The translations under genes and the position numbers were made by a program. The notes under the pieces were generated by a model. It was not told the origin of the DNA. It worked only from the letters and a program-made list of their open reading frames with translations, and did no database searches. From positions 2,239,098 to 2,303,097 of the forward strand of contig NZ_LNYQ01000013.1 of assembly GCF_001467945.1 (NCBI RefSeq): DNA of 64,000 bases. Reading direction: 5' to 3'. Source of the stretch: Legionella parisiensis. Its GTDB lineage: Bacteria; Pseudomonadota; Gammaproteobacteria; Legionellales; Legionellaceae. This document shows positions 37,048-44,870 of the stretch, piece by piece. Each line of letters begins with the position of its first letter. The stretch's first letter is position 1.

Positions 37048-38300
37048 ACAAGAAATTACTACTCATAATCGTAATCTCCATTATTTTGGGAGTGTTCCTG
37101 GGACGTTGGACAACTAACATCATTACTGGAAAAGCTTCACAAGAGGCAACCAACAAAAAACCACTCTATTGGATTGATCCCATGGAGCCAATGATTCATT
37201 ACCCAGGACCCGGAAAATCGCGCATGGGCATGGAACTTGTTCCGGTCTATCCAGACGACAACCAAGAAAAAGGTGAAAAAGCAACAGTTCAAATCTCACC
37301 ATCTGTAGTCAATAATCTTGGTGTACGTACAGTTCCAGTGATACAAACAACATTAGCAAGACATATAGACACAGTGGGGTTTGTAGAGCCTAATGAAAAT
37401 CAAATCAGCCATATTCATACTTATGCTGATGGCTGGGTGAAAAATCTGGTAGTCAAGGCAGTAGGTGATTCTGTTAAAAAAGGCCAATTGCTGTTGCAAT
37501 ATTACTCACCCCAATTAGTAACTGCTCAAGAAGAATATCTAATTGCCTTGGAAGGTAATAATCAATCCTTAATTACAGCGTCTTATAAACGATTACAAGC
37601 CTTACACATTTCCGAACAACAAATTGAAGACATCAAAAAAGGTCATCAATCGAATCAATTAGTAGCTGTTTATGCTCCACAAGATGGCATTGTTGCCGCT
37701 CTTAATATTCGAGAAGGTATGCGAGTTACGCCGGATGTGGAAATAATGAGTTTAGTTGATCTTGCCAACGTTTGGATGATTGCCCAAATTTTTGAAGAAC
37801 AAGCCAATTGGGTCAAGATAGGTGACCAAGCCGAAGCACGAATATCAGCGTTCCCACAAAAACAATGGAAAGGTAGGGTAGAATATATTTACCCTCGATT
37901 AGAGCCCATGACTCGCACCGTCAAAGTAAGATTTCGTTTTGATAATCCCGATAATCAATTAAAACCTAATATGTATGCCAGCATTTCTATCCTGGTCAAT
38001 CCGAAATCCAATGTGCTGAGTATTCCTCTTGAGGCTTTGATTCGAAGTCCACAAGGTGATCGAGTGATCGTGGCCTTAGGTAAGGGACGTTTTCAAGTCC
38101 GCCAAGTCAAAGCAGGTATGGAATCGGGTGATCGAGTCGAAATTCTTTCGGGCCTTAAGGTAGGAGAAAACGTCGTTGTTTCCGGACAATTTCTGCTTGA
38201 TTCCGAGTCGAATTTAAAAGCGGGTTTGGAGCGCTTGGAAACACCTGAAGAAAATGAAAAAAGGATACAATCAACGAACCCCAAAGGACAAAAACCATGA
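37044..38300 (+). CDS. cusB: CusB-type membrane fusion protein (RND system 1)
   Basis: 418 residues. N-terminal anchor helix (about 4-24). A heavy-metal-binding segment (YWIDPMEPMIHYPGPGKSRM, then GMELVPVY) corresponds to the YxCPMHP...GMxL module with the cysteines replaced and methionines kept, as in CusB. Barrel-sandwich, helical hairpin and beta-barrel domains follow (VDLANVWMIAQIFEEQANWV). It links pump to channel and delivers Cu(I)/Ag(I). Overlaps neighbours by four bases on both sides. Confidence 0.9.
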   Translation: MNKKLLLIIVISIILGVFLGRWTTNIITGKASQEATNKKPLYWIDPMEPMIHYPGPGKSRMGMELVPVYPDDNQEKGEKATVQISPSVVNNLGVRTVPVIQTTLARHIDTVGFVEPNENQISHIHTYADGWVKNLVVKAVGDSVKKGQLLLQYYSPQLVTAQEEYLIALEGNNQSLITASYKRLQALHISEQQIEDIKKGHQSNQLVAVYAPQDGIVAALNIREGMRVTPDVEIMSLVDLANVWMIAQIFEEQANWVKIGDQAEARISAFPQKQWKGRVEYIYPRLEPMTRTVKVRFRFDNPDNQLKPNMYASISILVNPKSNVLSIPLEALIRSPQGDRVIVALGKGRFQVRQVKAGMESGDRVEILSGLKVGENVVVSGQFLLDSESNLKAGLERLETPEENEKRIQSTNPKGQKP

Positions 38301-41300
38301 TTGCAAGCATCATTCGTTGGTCAATTAACAACCGATTTCTAGTGATACTCGTCACTGTAATGATGATAGTAGGAGGCCTCTACACCATCAATAACACCGT
38401 TGTTGATGCCATTCCCGATTTATCGGATGTCCAAGTGATTATTAAAACAGAATTTCCCGGACAAGCACCACAAGTGGTTGAAGATCAGGTGACTTATCCC
38501 TTAACCACCGCCATGTTAGCAGTACCCGGAGCTGTTACAGTAAGAGGTGAGTCAGGTTTTGGGGTGTCTTATGTGTATATCATTTTTAAAGATGGCGTTG
38601 ATCTGTATTGGGCACGTTCACGGGTTCTGGAATATTTAAGCCAAATTGCCAATCAATTACCACCTGGAGCACAAGTAGCTTTAGGACCTGATGCAACAGG
38701 TGTTGGATGGGTCTATGAATACGCGCTTGTTGATCGCACAGGCCAACATGATTTAGCTCAACTCACCAGTTTACAAAACTGGGTTCTCAAATTTGAATTA
38801 CAAAAAGTACCTGGTGTTGCTGAAGTAGCCACTGCAGGTGGCATGGTGAAACAATATCAAATTACTTTAGATCCCAACCGATTACGCGCCTACGGTTTGA
38901 CTCTCGACCAGGTCAAGCAAGCGGTGCAGAGAGGTAATCGTGAAGCAGGAGGCGCCACCATTGAAATGGGCGAAGCAGAATACATGATAAGAGCCAAAGG
39001 CTATTTGCAATCCATTCGGGACATTGAGCAAATTCCAGTGGGTTTAGGTAAAAATGGCATACCCATTTTGCTAAAAGAAATCGCTCATATACAACTAGGT
39101 CCACAAATACGACGCGGTATGACCGAATTAAATGGCGAAGGGGAAGTAGTGGGTGGCATTATTGTCATGCGCTCAGGCCAAAATGCCATGCAAACCATTG
39201 CCGGTGTCAGAGCAAAACTCAATCAATTGCAAGCAAGTCTTCCTAAAGGCGTGGAAATCATTACTACCTATGATCGCTCAAGTTTAATCCAACGAGCGAT
39301 TAATACTTTAAGGGATAAATTAATTGAAGAATTTATTGTTGTTTCCCTAATTTGTGTGGTTTTTTTATTCCATTTTCGCTCTTCATTAATCATTGTGATT
39401 AGCTTACCTATTGCTATTTTACTCGCATTGATAGTCATGCATGTGCAAGGGATTAATGCCAATATTATGTCCTTAGGGGGTATTGCTATTGCCATTGGTG
39501 CCATGGTAGATGCGGCCATTGTCATGATTGAAAATGCCCACAAGCACCTAGAGCATAATGCCATTACTTCAGAAAATCGCTGGCCAATGATGCAACAAGC
39601 AGCTCTTGAAATGGGGCCACCTTTATTTTTCTCTTTACTTATCATTACGGTGAGTTTCTTACCGGTTTTTACCTTACAAGCTCAAGAAGGACGGTTGTTT
39701 GCACCGCTTGCATATACCAAAACCTATGCAATGGCAGCTGCTGCAGCACTTTCAATTACCTTAGTACCTGTGTTAATGGGTTATCTTATCCGTGGCAAAA
39801 TAAAGGCGGAGCAAGAAAATCCAATCAATCGTGCCTTAATGGCTGTTTACCGACCGATTCTACAAGCGAGTTTGAAAACACCCAAAACAACACTGACAAT
39901 CGCAGCCTTCATCATGCTTATTGGATTTTGGCCTGTCTCTTATCTTGGTGGTGAATTTATGCCAGAACTGGATGAGGGGGACTTACTCTACATGCCAACC
40001 ACTTTTCCAGGCATTTCGGCAGGCAAAGCACAGCAACTTTTACAACAAACTGATAAATTGATTGCAAGTATCCCTGAGATTAAAACGGTATTTGGTAAGA
40101 TTGGGCGTGCTGAAACAGCAACGGACCCAGCTCCCTTATCGATGATAGAGACCACCATCCAGTTCAAACCTAAAAATGAATGGCGTCCTGGCATGACTAT
40201 GAATAAATTGCGTGATGAACTGGAGTCACGTCTCAAATTGCCAGGGCTTTCCAACGCGTGGGTGATGCCCATTAAAACCCGCATTGACATGTTAGCCACT
40301 GGGATTAAAACGCCTGTAGGGATTAAAGTTGCAGGACCTGATTTAAAAACCATTCAATCCATTGGCCAACAAATTGAAACTGTATTGAAAAAAGTACCGG
40401 GCACAACGTCTGTTTTTGCTGAACGAGTAGCCAGCAGCCGTTATGTGACAGTAGATATCAACCGCGTGAAAGCCGCGCGTTATGGGTTAAATATTGAAGA
40501 CATTCAGCAAATTATTGAAACAGCCGTTGGTGGAATGAATGTGACACAAACGATTGAAGGAAGGGAACGTTATCCGGTTAACTTGCGTTACCCGAGGGAG
40601 ATTCGCGATTCATTAGAAAACTTACGCTCACTGCCCATTGTCACTCCAACAGGAGCCACCATTCCTTTAAGTGAAGTGGCTAATGTTACGATTACCGAAG
40701 GACCTGATATGATTCGCAGTGAGAACGCCAGACTCAATGGCTGGGTTTATGTGGATATTACAGGACGTGATTTGGGCTCTTATGTGAAAGAAGCTCAGAA
40801 TATTATTAGACAACAGGTGAAGTTACCCGCAGGTTATTCACTAACCTGGTCTGGCCAATACGAATATTTGGAACGTGCCAAAGAACGCTTGTCTCTGGTT
40901 GTTCCTTTTACAATAGCCATTATTGCCTTCCTGCTGTATCTCAATTTTCGTCGCTTTGCTGAGGTCATCATTATTTTAGCAACCCTGCCCTTGGCATTAA
41001 TCGGCGGCATTTGGCTACTTTATTTATTGGGATATCATTTATCCGTTGCCGTAGGAGTTGGCTTTATTGCTTTGGCGGGCGTTGCTGCTGAAACAGGGGT
41101 CATCATGCTGGTATTTCTTAATCAAGCCTTGGAAAAACAACAGCAGCAAGCGAAGCAAGAGCAGCGTGCTCTTACCAAAGATAATGTGTATACCGCCGTA
41201 GTCGAAGGAGCACTCCTGCGCCTACGGCCCAAAATCATGACAGTGACTGCCATTATTGGAGGTTTATTGCCGATTATGCTATTAAGCGGCACGGGCTCTG

Positions 41301-41431
41301 AAGTGATGCGACGTATTGCTGCACCGATGGTTGGCGGGATGGCTAGTGCCACCATACTCACTCTGATTGTTATTCCGGTGATTTATCTTTTGTGGCAACA
41401 GAAAAAAATACTAATAAAAAATTTGAGTTAG
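38297..41431 (+). CDS. cusA: CusA-type heavy-metal RND pump (system 1)
   Basis: 1044 residues, 12 membrane helices with two large periplasmic loops. The helix-4 signature AIAIGAMVDAAIVMIENAHK is that of Cu(I)/Ag(I) HME-RND pumps. SNAWVMPIKTRIDMLATGIK matches the Met-containing binding cleft of CusA. Proton-antiport export of monovalent metal from periplasm or cytosol is inferred. Last gene of a CusCBA operon. No regulator gene is attached. A second CusA-type pump is encoded at 58151-61294, so the function is duplicated. Confidence 0.95.
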   Translation: MIASIIRWSINNRFLVILVTVMMIVGGLYTINNTVVDAIPDLSDVQVIIKTEFPGQAPQVVEDQVTYPLTTAMLAVPGAVTVRGESGFGVSYVYIIFKDGVDLYWARSRVLEYLSQIANQLPPGAQVALGPDATGVGWVYEYALVDRTGQHDLAQLTSLQNWVLKFELQKVPGVAEVATAGGMVKQYQITLDPNRLRAYGLTLDQVKQAVQRGNREAGGATIEMGEAEYMIRAKGYLQSIRDIEQIPVGLGKNGIPILLKEIAHIQLGPQIRRGMTELNGEGEVVGGIIVMRSGQNAMQTIAGVRAKLNQLQASLPKGVEIITTYDRSSLIQRAINTLRDKLIEEFIVVSLICVVFLFHFRSSLIIVISLPIAILLALIVMHVQGINANIMSLGGIAIAIGAMVDAAIVMIENAHKHLEHNAITSENRWPMMQQAALEMGPPLFFSLLIITVSFLPVFTLQAQEGRLFAPLAYTKTYAMAAAAALSITLVPVLMGYLIRGKIKAEQENPINRALMAVYRPILQASLKTPKTTLTIAAFIMLIGFWPVSYLGGEFMPELDEGDLLYMPTTFPGISAGKAQQLLQQTDKLIASIPEIKTVFGKIGRAETATDPAPLSMIETTIQFKPKNEWRPGMTMNKLRDELESRLKLPGLSNAWVMPIKTRIDMLATGIKTPVGIKVAGPDLKTIQSIGQQIETVLKKVPGTTSVFAERVASSRYVTVDINRVKAARYGLNIEDIQQIIETAVGGMNVTQTIEGRERYPVNLRYPREIRDSLENLRSLPIVTPTGATIPLSEVANVTITEGPDMIRSENARLNGWVYVDITGRDLGSYVKEAQNIIRQQVKLPAGYSLTWSGQYEYLERAKERLSLVVPFTIAIIAFLLYLNFRRFAEVIIILATLPLALIGGIWLLYLLGYHLSVAVGVGFIALAGVAAETGVIMLVFLNQALEKQQQQAKQEQRALTKDNVYTAVVEGALLRLRPKIMTVTAIIGGLLPIMLLSGTGSEVMRRIAAPMVGGMASATILTLIVIPVIYLLWQQKKILIKNLS

Positions 41432-41575
41432 GTAATAAAAGAAAAAACTTAACGTTGAAGGAAGTTTGATGGCAATTTCCATAATAAATAGTGGTAGATT
41501 CTCGATTAAAAAATTTATCCCAAGTTATATAGAATGATAGGTAACCCAATCAAATGTTTCTATTAGTATTACTAT

Positions 41576-41604
41576 TTGACAGGTGATGCAAAAGTGTTAC
41601 ACTT
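41576..41604 (+). promoter_or_regulatory. Promoter and palindromic operator of toxin-antitoxin pair
   Basis: TTGACA (41576-41581) is a perfect -35 box. TACACT (41598-41603), 16 bases on, is a good -10. The perfect palindrome AAGTGT-T-ACACTT (41592-41604) overlaps the -10, the usual layout for antitoxin autorepression. Thirty bases later the antitoxin ATG follows. Confidence 0.65.
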
Positions 41605-41633
41605 ATATTAGGCACCAATTTAGGAGCAATATC

Positions 41634-41855
41634 ATGCCTACTAAAAATCCAAGAATAAATATTACTTTTGAGGAATCAACAGCAGGGTTACTTGCCTACC
41701 TTGCAGAGCTAGAACATAAATCGATTTCAGGCTTGGCTAAAGAACTTATCATGGAGGCATTGGAAAGACGTGAAGATAAAGTATTGTCTGCCATTGCTGA
41801 ATTTCGTGATCATGCTACAGTAAAAAGAGTGAAGCATGATGACGCCTGGAAGTAA
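41634..41855 (+). CDS. Ribbon-helix-helix antitoxin (RelB/CopG-like)
   Basis: 73 residues from ATG 41634, with TAGGAG seven bases upstream. The N-terminal strand (PRINITFEESTAGLLAYLAELEHKSISGLAKELI) has the ribbon-helix-helix pattern that binds DNA and dimerises. The C-terminal helix would wrap the toxin. It overlaps the toxin gene by 20 bases, allowing coupled synthesis. Confidence 0.82.
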   Translation: MPTKNPRINITFEESTAGLLAYLAELEHKSISGLAKELIMEALERREDKVLSAIAEFRDHATVKRVKHDDAWK

Positions 41856-42123
41856 ACTGTATCAAATTGAATATATAGAAGATGTTGTTAAAAACGACAT
41901 GCCTAGTTTGTCAACTTCAGCCAAAAAGCTCATAAAAAAAGCCATCGAAGAGCGTTTGATGGCTGATCCTATCGGTTTCGGTAAGCCACTGCGATATAGC
42001 CTTAAAGGACATAGACGTTTGCGAGTTAGTGATTATAGGATTGTTTACCGCATCGAAGCAGAAACAAATACCGTCGTTATTATTGCAATAAAACATCGAA
42101 AAGAAGTTTACGATGATTTTTAG
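41836..42123 (+). CDS. RelE/ParE-family toxin
   Basis: 95 residues; ATG 41839 is also possible. RelE-superfamily fold: YQIEYIEDVVKNDMPSLSTSAKKLIKKAI, then GKPLRYSLKGHRRLRVSDYRIVYRI and VIIAIKHRKEVYDDF. Basic residues (R, K, H) in the central and final strands suit ribosome-dependent mRNA cleavage (RelE). The alternative, gyrase poisoning (ParE), cannot be excluded. Pairs with the antitoxin encoded just upstream and probably stabilises the island. Confidence 0.87.
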   Translation: MMTPGSKLYQIEYIEDVVKNDMPSLSTSAKKLIKKAIEERLMADPIGFGKPLRYSLKGHRRLRVSDYRIVYRIEAETNTVVIIAIKHRKEVYDDF

Positions 42124-42350
42124 AACATTTCTATCCAGACAAGTATCAGACTTATACACCGGCTCCATCACAGTACCTGCTAGAGTGATAAGATAGAGAG
42201 CCTGAGATTCTCCCCTACCTCACTATTACTTCAAAGCAGGCTACACAACAAAAATCAACCTGTCCTAGTATTTCTATTAACCCTAAATCAAGGTTGTTAA
42301 CACCATTTATCGCACCATTCGACTCGTTAACTATACAAAAAGCACAGTAC

Positions 42351-42406
42351 TTGACTTCAATTAGCTAGCATAATATTGTAATGTTGGAATGTTAAAAATC
42401 ATTCCA
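42351..42406 (+). promoter_or_regulatory. Promoter and inverted repeat of the Cys-Cys-Trp microgene
   Basis: TTGACT (42351-42356) and TATTGT (42374-42379) are 17 bases apart. A perfect inverted repeat TGGAATG (42385-42391)/CATTCCA (42400-42406) lies immediately downstream, where the transcript should begin. It could be an operator or a 5' hairpin. The microgene ATG follows at 42433. Confidence 0.5.
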
Positions 42407-42432
42407 TCTCATGTCATTTAAAAGGAGCTAAA

Positions 42433-42513
42433 ATGAATAAGTCAGATCTCATAAGGACAATTGTTACAAAAAAAATGAAAAATACTAAAGGGCGTAATCT
42501 TTGTTGTTGGTAA
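42433..42513 (+). CDS. 26-residue peptide ending Cys-Cys-Trp
   Basis: A tiny open frame, below the usual gene-calling limit. A strong AAAGGAG stands six bases before the ATG. The peptide is basic (MNKSDLIRTIV, then Lys/Arg-rich) and ends GRNLCCW. A promoter, an inverted repeat and a 13-bp hairpin frame it. The layout resembles genes for ribosomal peptide precursors such as microcin C, or leader peptides of attenuators (Cys/Trp codons just before a hairpin). No function is known. The downstream gene at 42590 is the obvious partner. Confidence 0.55.
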   Translation: MNKSDLIRTIVTKKMKNTKGRNLCCW

Positions 42514-42531
42514 TACCAGTATTATAAAAAG

Positions 42532-42565
42532 ATACCATTCACCTCATGACTTAGGTGAATGGTAT
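42532..42565 (+). terminator. 13-bp perfect hairpin after the microgene
   Basis: ATACCATTCACCT (42532-42544) pairs perfectly with AGGTGAATGGTAT (42553-42565) around an 8-base loop. TTTATCTT follows, a weak T tract. It lies 18 bases after the peptide stop and 24 bases before the next ATG. It could end most transcripts while letting some read through to the downstream gene. Confidence 0.65.
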
Positions 42566-42589
42566 TTATCTTATTAAGAGGTCATTTTC

Positions 42590-43045
42590 ATGACAACGCC
42601 AATTGATAAATTATTAGAATACAAAAACACACAAGTATTAAATAGGTATAAAAAAGATTATCCCAATAATAAATTAAAAGCCGAAGAAGCCTTTCCAGAG
42701 TTATTGAAATACTTATGGATTTCTCAAAAACATAAAGAAGATTTATGTCATTTTCCAGAAAATGACGAATTAAAGTTCTCCTGTGGAATATACCCTGACA
42801 TGTTGGATATTGATGACATGTGGCATACTTTCCTTCTTTTTACAAAGGATTATATGGCTTTTTGTGATCAATTTTTTGGAAAGTATGTACATCATACACC
42901 CACTTCAGACAACGAGCCAATACCTAACAATGAATTTGAAGTCGATTTCAGTCGATATTTATTCTATATTTATGACCATCTAGGAGAAGAAACCGTAAAA
43001 AAATGGTTTGGCGAACTACTAGAGGAAGAAGTTGATATGGCCTAA
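42590..43045 (+). CDS. GRDP-like unknown protein with WHTF and HHTP motifs
   Basis: 151 residues, soluble and acidic. AAGAGG is about nine bases before the ATG. The centre reads LDIDDMWHTFLLFTKDYMAF, then CDQFFGKYVHHTP. The His/Asp/Cys-rich pattern (DxDDMWHT and HHTP) resembles the glycine-rich-domain-protein-like (GRDP-like) family and suggests metal binding. I cannot assign an activity. It is directly downstream of the Cys-Cys-Trp peptide and may modify it or be regulated by it. Confidence 0.6.
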   Translation: MTTPIDKLLEYKNTQVLNRYKKDYPNNKLKAEEAFPELLKYLWISQKHKEDLCHFPENDELKFSCGIYPDMLDIDDMWHTFLLFTKDYMAFCDQFFGKYVHHTPTSDNEPIPNNEFEVDFSRYLFYIYDHLGEETVKKWFGELLEEEVDMA

Positions 43046-43081
43046 TGCAATTTTGCAAACACTGCCTACCAATATTGTCAC

Positions 43082-44137
43082 TTATGCACAGCAATTGAAT
43101 GGAATTGAAAATTGATAATCAGGAATCTCATGAATCGTCTTGCTGCTTGCTTTAAATAAATGAGTGCATTTTCTCAATGTATAATAATGCTCTTGTTTTA
43201 AAATTAGGTTGTTTTCATGTTTTTTCGCATTGTTTATATCCCCCATGAGCATCAGAAGATCTTTAAATAAATTTTTATAAATCACCTCAAAACCATAAGC
43301 TGCTACAAATCGACTAACCTCGTCAGGCGGTAAAGAAAAACAATGCAGTTCTCTAGATACAATTGGCATGTCTTCTGAAAAAGAATTAATTATTTTAGGA
43401 ATAAAACTCAATATGAATTCATCATGCTCCTCAAGAAGATTAGCCAACCCTGCTAATAACTGCATTACTCCCTTTTCATTTAAATACATCGTAAGACCTT
43501 CTGCGATTACTAATGTTTTGCTTCCTTTCTTAAATCCATTAGCACACAGAACTTCTTCTAAATTATCTTCTAAAAAATCACAGTCTACACAAAAGAAATT
43601 TTCATTAAAAATGTGGGTATGGTTAATTCTTATATCAACAGGTGCTTGTCGGATTCCAATTTCCTTTGGAATATTCAAGAGTGCTTTCAGTTTTATTTGA
43701 CGAGTTTGTCCCCTATCCAATTCATAAAACTGAACGTTTGGAAATTTTATTGATGAGATAAACGCTCGTACATCATAGCCACCACCTAGAAAAATAACTT
43801 GTCTTACACCGTTAGATAAAATTCCCTTTTCTACCTTGTGTTTCAGCATTAGTTTTCTAGCTAATATCATTGAGTGATAACCAGGAGTAACTGTTTTATT
43901 AAAAAAATTATGTTGTAAATAATGTAACAGTTTTTTTAGACTGTTTTCATCTCCATAAGAGCAGCCATAAGATTCGAAATCAACCACTGATGAAATGATG
44001 TGTTGGGCTAAACATAGTTCGATATAAAATTCAGAGGGTATTAATGGCTTATTTATAGATTGAATATAACTGCTCATCACGGAAAGCGCTGTTAAACTTG
44101 CGTTAACTCTATTGTTCTCTTTCATCACCTGAGTCAT
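43082..44137 (-). CDS. LCM-family SAM-dependent methyltransferase
   Basis: 351 residues. The SAM-binding motif QVIFLGGGYDVRAFIS and the post-motif VQFYELDRGQTRQIK match the leucine carboxyl methyltransferase (PPM/LCM) family, as do LVIAEGLTMYL and NLLEEHDEFILSFIP. Members methylate C-terminal or small-molecule carboxyl groups. It is convergent with the GRDP-like gene, 36 bases away, and carries its own promoter region. Whether it acts on the small peptide is speculation. Confidence 0.85.
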   Translation of the reverse strand: MTQVMKENNRVNASLTALSVMSSYIQSINKPLIPSEFYIELCLAQHIISSVVDFESYGCSYGDENSLKKLLHYLQHNFFNKTVTPGYHSMILARKLMLKHKVEKGILSNGVRQVIFLGGGYDVRAFISSIKFPNVQFYELDRGQTRQIKLKALLNIPKEIGIRQAPVDIRINHTHIFNENFFCVDCDFLEDNLEEVLCANGFKKGSKTLVIAEGLTMYLNEKGVMQLLAGLANLLEEHDEFILSFIPKIINSFSEDMPIVSRELHCFSLPPDEVSRFVAAYGFEVIYKNLFKDLLMLMGDINNAKKHENNLILKQEHYYTLRKCTHLFKASSKTIHEIPDYQFSIPFNCCA

Positions 44138-44417
44138 GTATGCTTATCCTAATTTATTGTTTTGCCTAAGCCTATTTTTTAGCTATCTTTGCAGAAGAGA
44201 CGAAACAAATATGCCGCGCACGCTATTTTACATCAATATATTTAGTCAAGTAACCACTCCTCAGTAATGGGGAACGGATACTTGACAAGTCTGATCTCAT
44301 TTTAGCAACTGCAATATCCCTCTGGGCAAACGCATTTGCACCTGTTTGGCTATATAGGACAAATGTGAATCAGTAATAAACTGCGAATCACAGGATATAT
44401 TACAACCGATGCCTTGA

Positions 44418-44870
44418 TTAATTAGGGGCATCCGAAGGATACAAAGAACGCAGCTGTGTCAACACTTTTTGCAATTTTTCCCAGTTGACTTGTGTCCCTT
44501 TTTTATCATTGGCATCGCCTGATTTATCAAGACGCGTGGCCAATTGACTGACATAGCTTAGATTTTGCTGCAGTGTTTTTTTCTGTTCCTCTGACAAATC
44601 CTTACTTAACGCAGGTAATGCGTTGACTAAATCGCGAATCGCAAACGCATGCTGGTGTATGGTCGTTAAATCATCACCACCGAGCACTTGATTAATGGAT
44701 GCCGCATGCTTATCTACTGCCTCCCAAAGGGCTGGAATCGTTTTGGGAATGGATTGTGTTGACTCTTCAGTAGAATCAGCCATTGCTTGAGAATACCCAC
44801 AAACCAACAAAACACTGGTGATAAGCCCCAACCAAAAATGGCTTTTTTGTTTCAAAGTAACGTGCTTCAT
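44418..44870 (-). CDS. Periplasmic helical protein of RND system 2
   Basis: 150 residues. Signal peptide about 1-31 (ends SQAMA). The mature part is all helical with His residues (HAASINQVL, TIHQHAFAIRDLV) and no cysteines. It overlaps the pump gene stop by four bases, so it is the last gene of this operon. Similar small helical proteins accompany CzcA-type pumps. Its role, perhaps metal sensing or buffering, is not known. Confidence 0.65.
   Translation of the reverse strand: MKHVTLKQKSHFWLGLITSVLLVCGYSQAMADSTEESTQSIPKTIPALWEAVDKHAASINQVLGGDDLTTIHQHAFAIRDLVNALPALSKDLSEEQKKTLQQNLSYVSQLATRLDKSGDANDKKGTQVNWEKLQKVLTQLRSLYPSDAPN

Noticed and set aside
41421-41575. Possible CRISPR or tandem repeat array anywhere in the window
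   Set aside because: I saw no regularly spaced direct repeats of 23-40 bases. The only tandem array is the coding repeat at 30445-30750.
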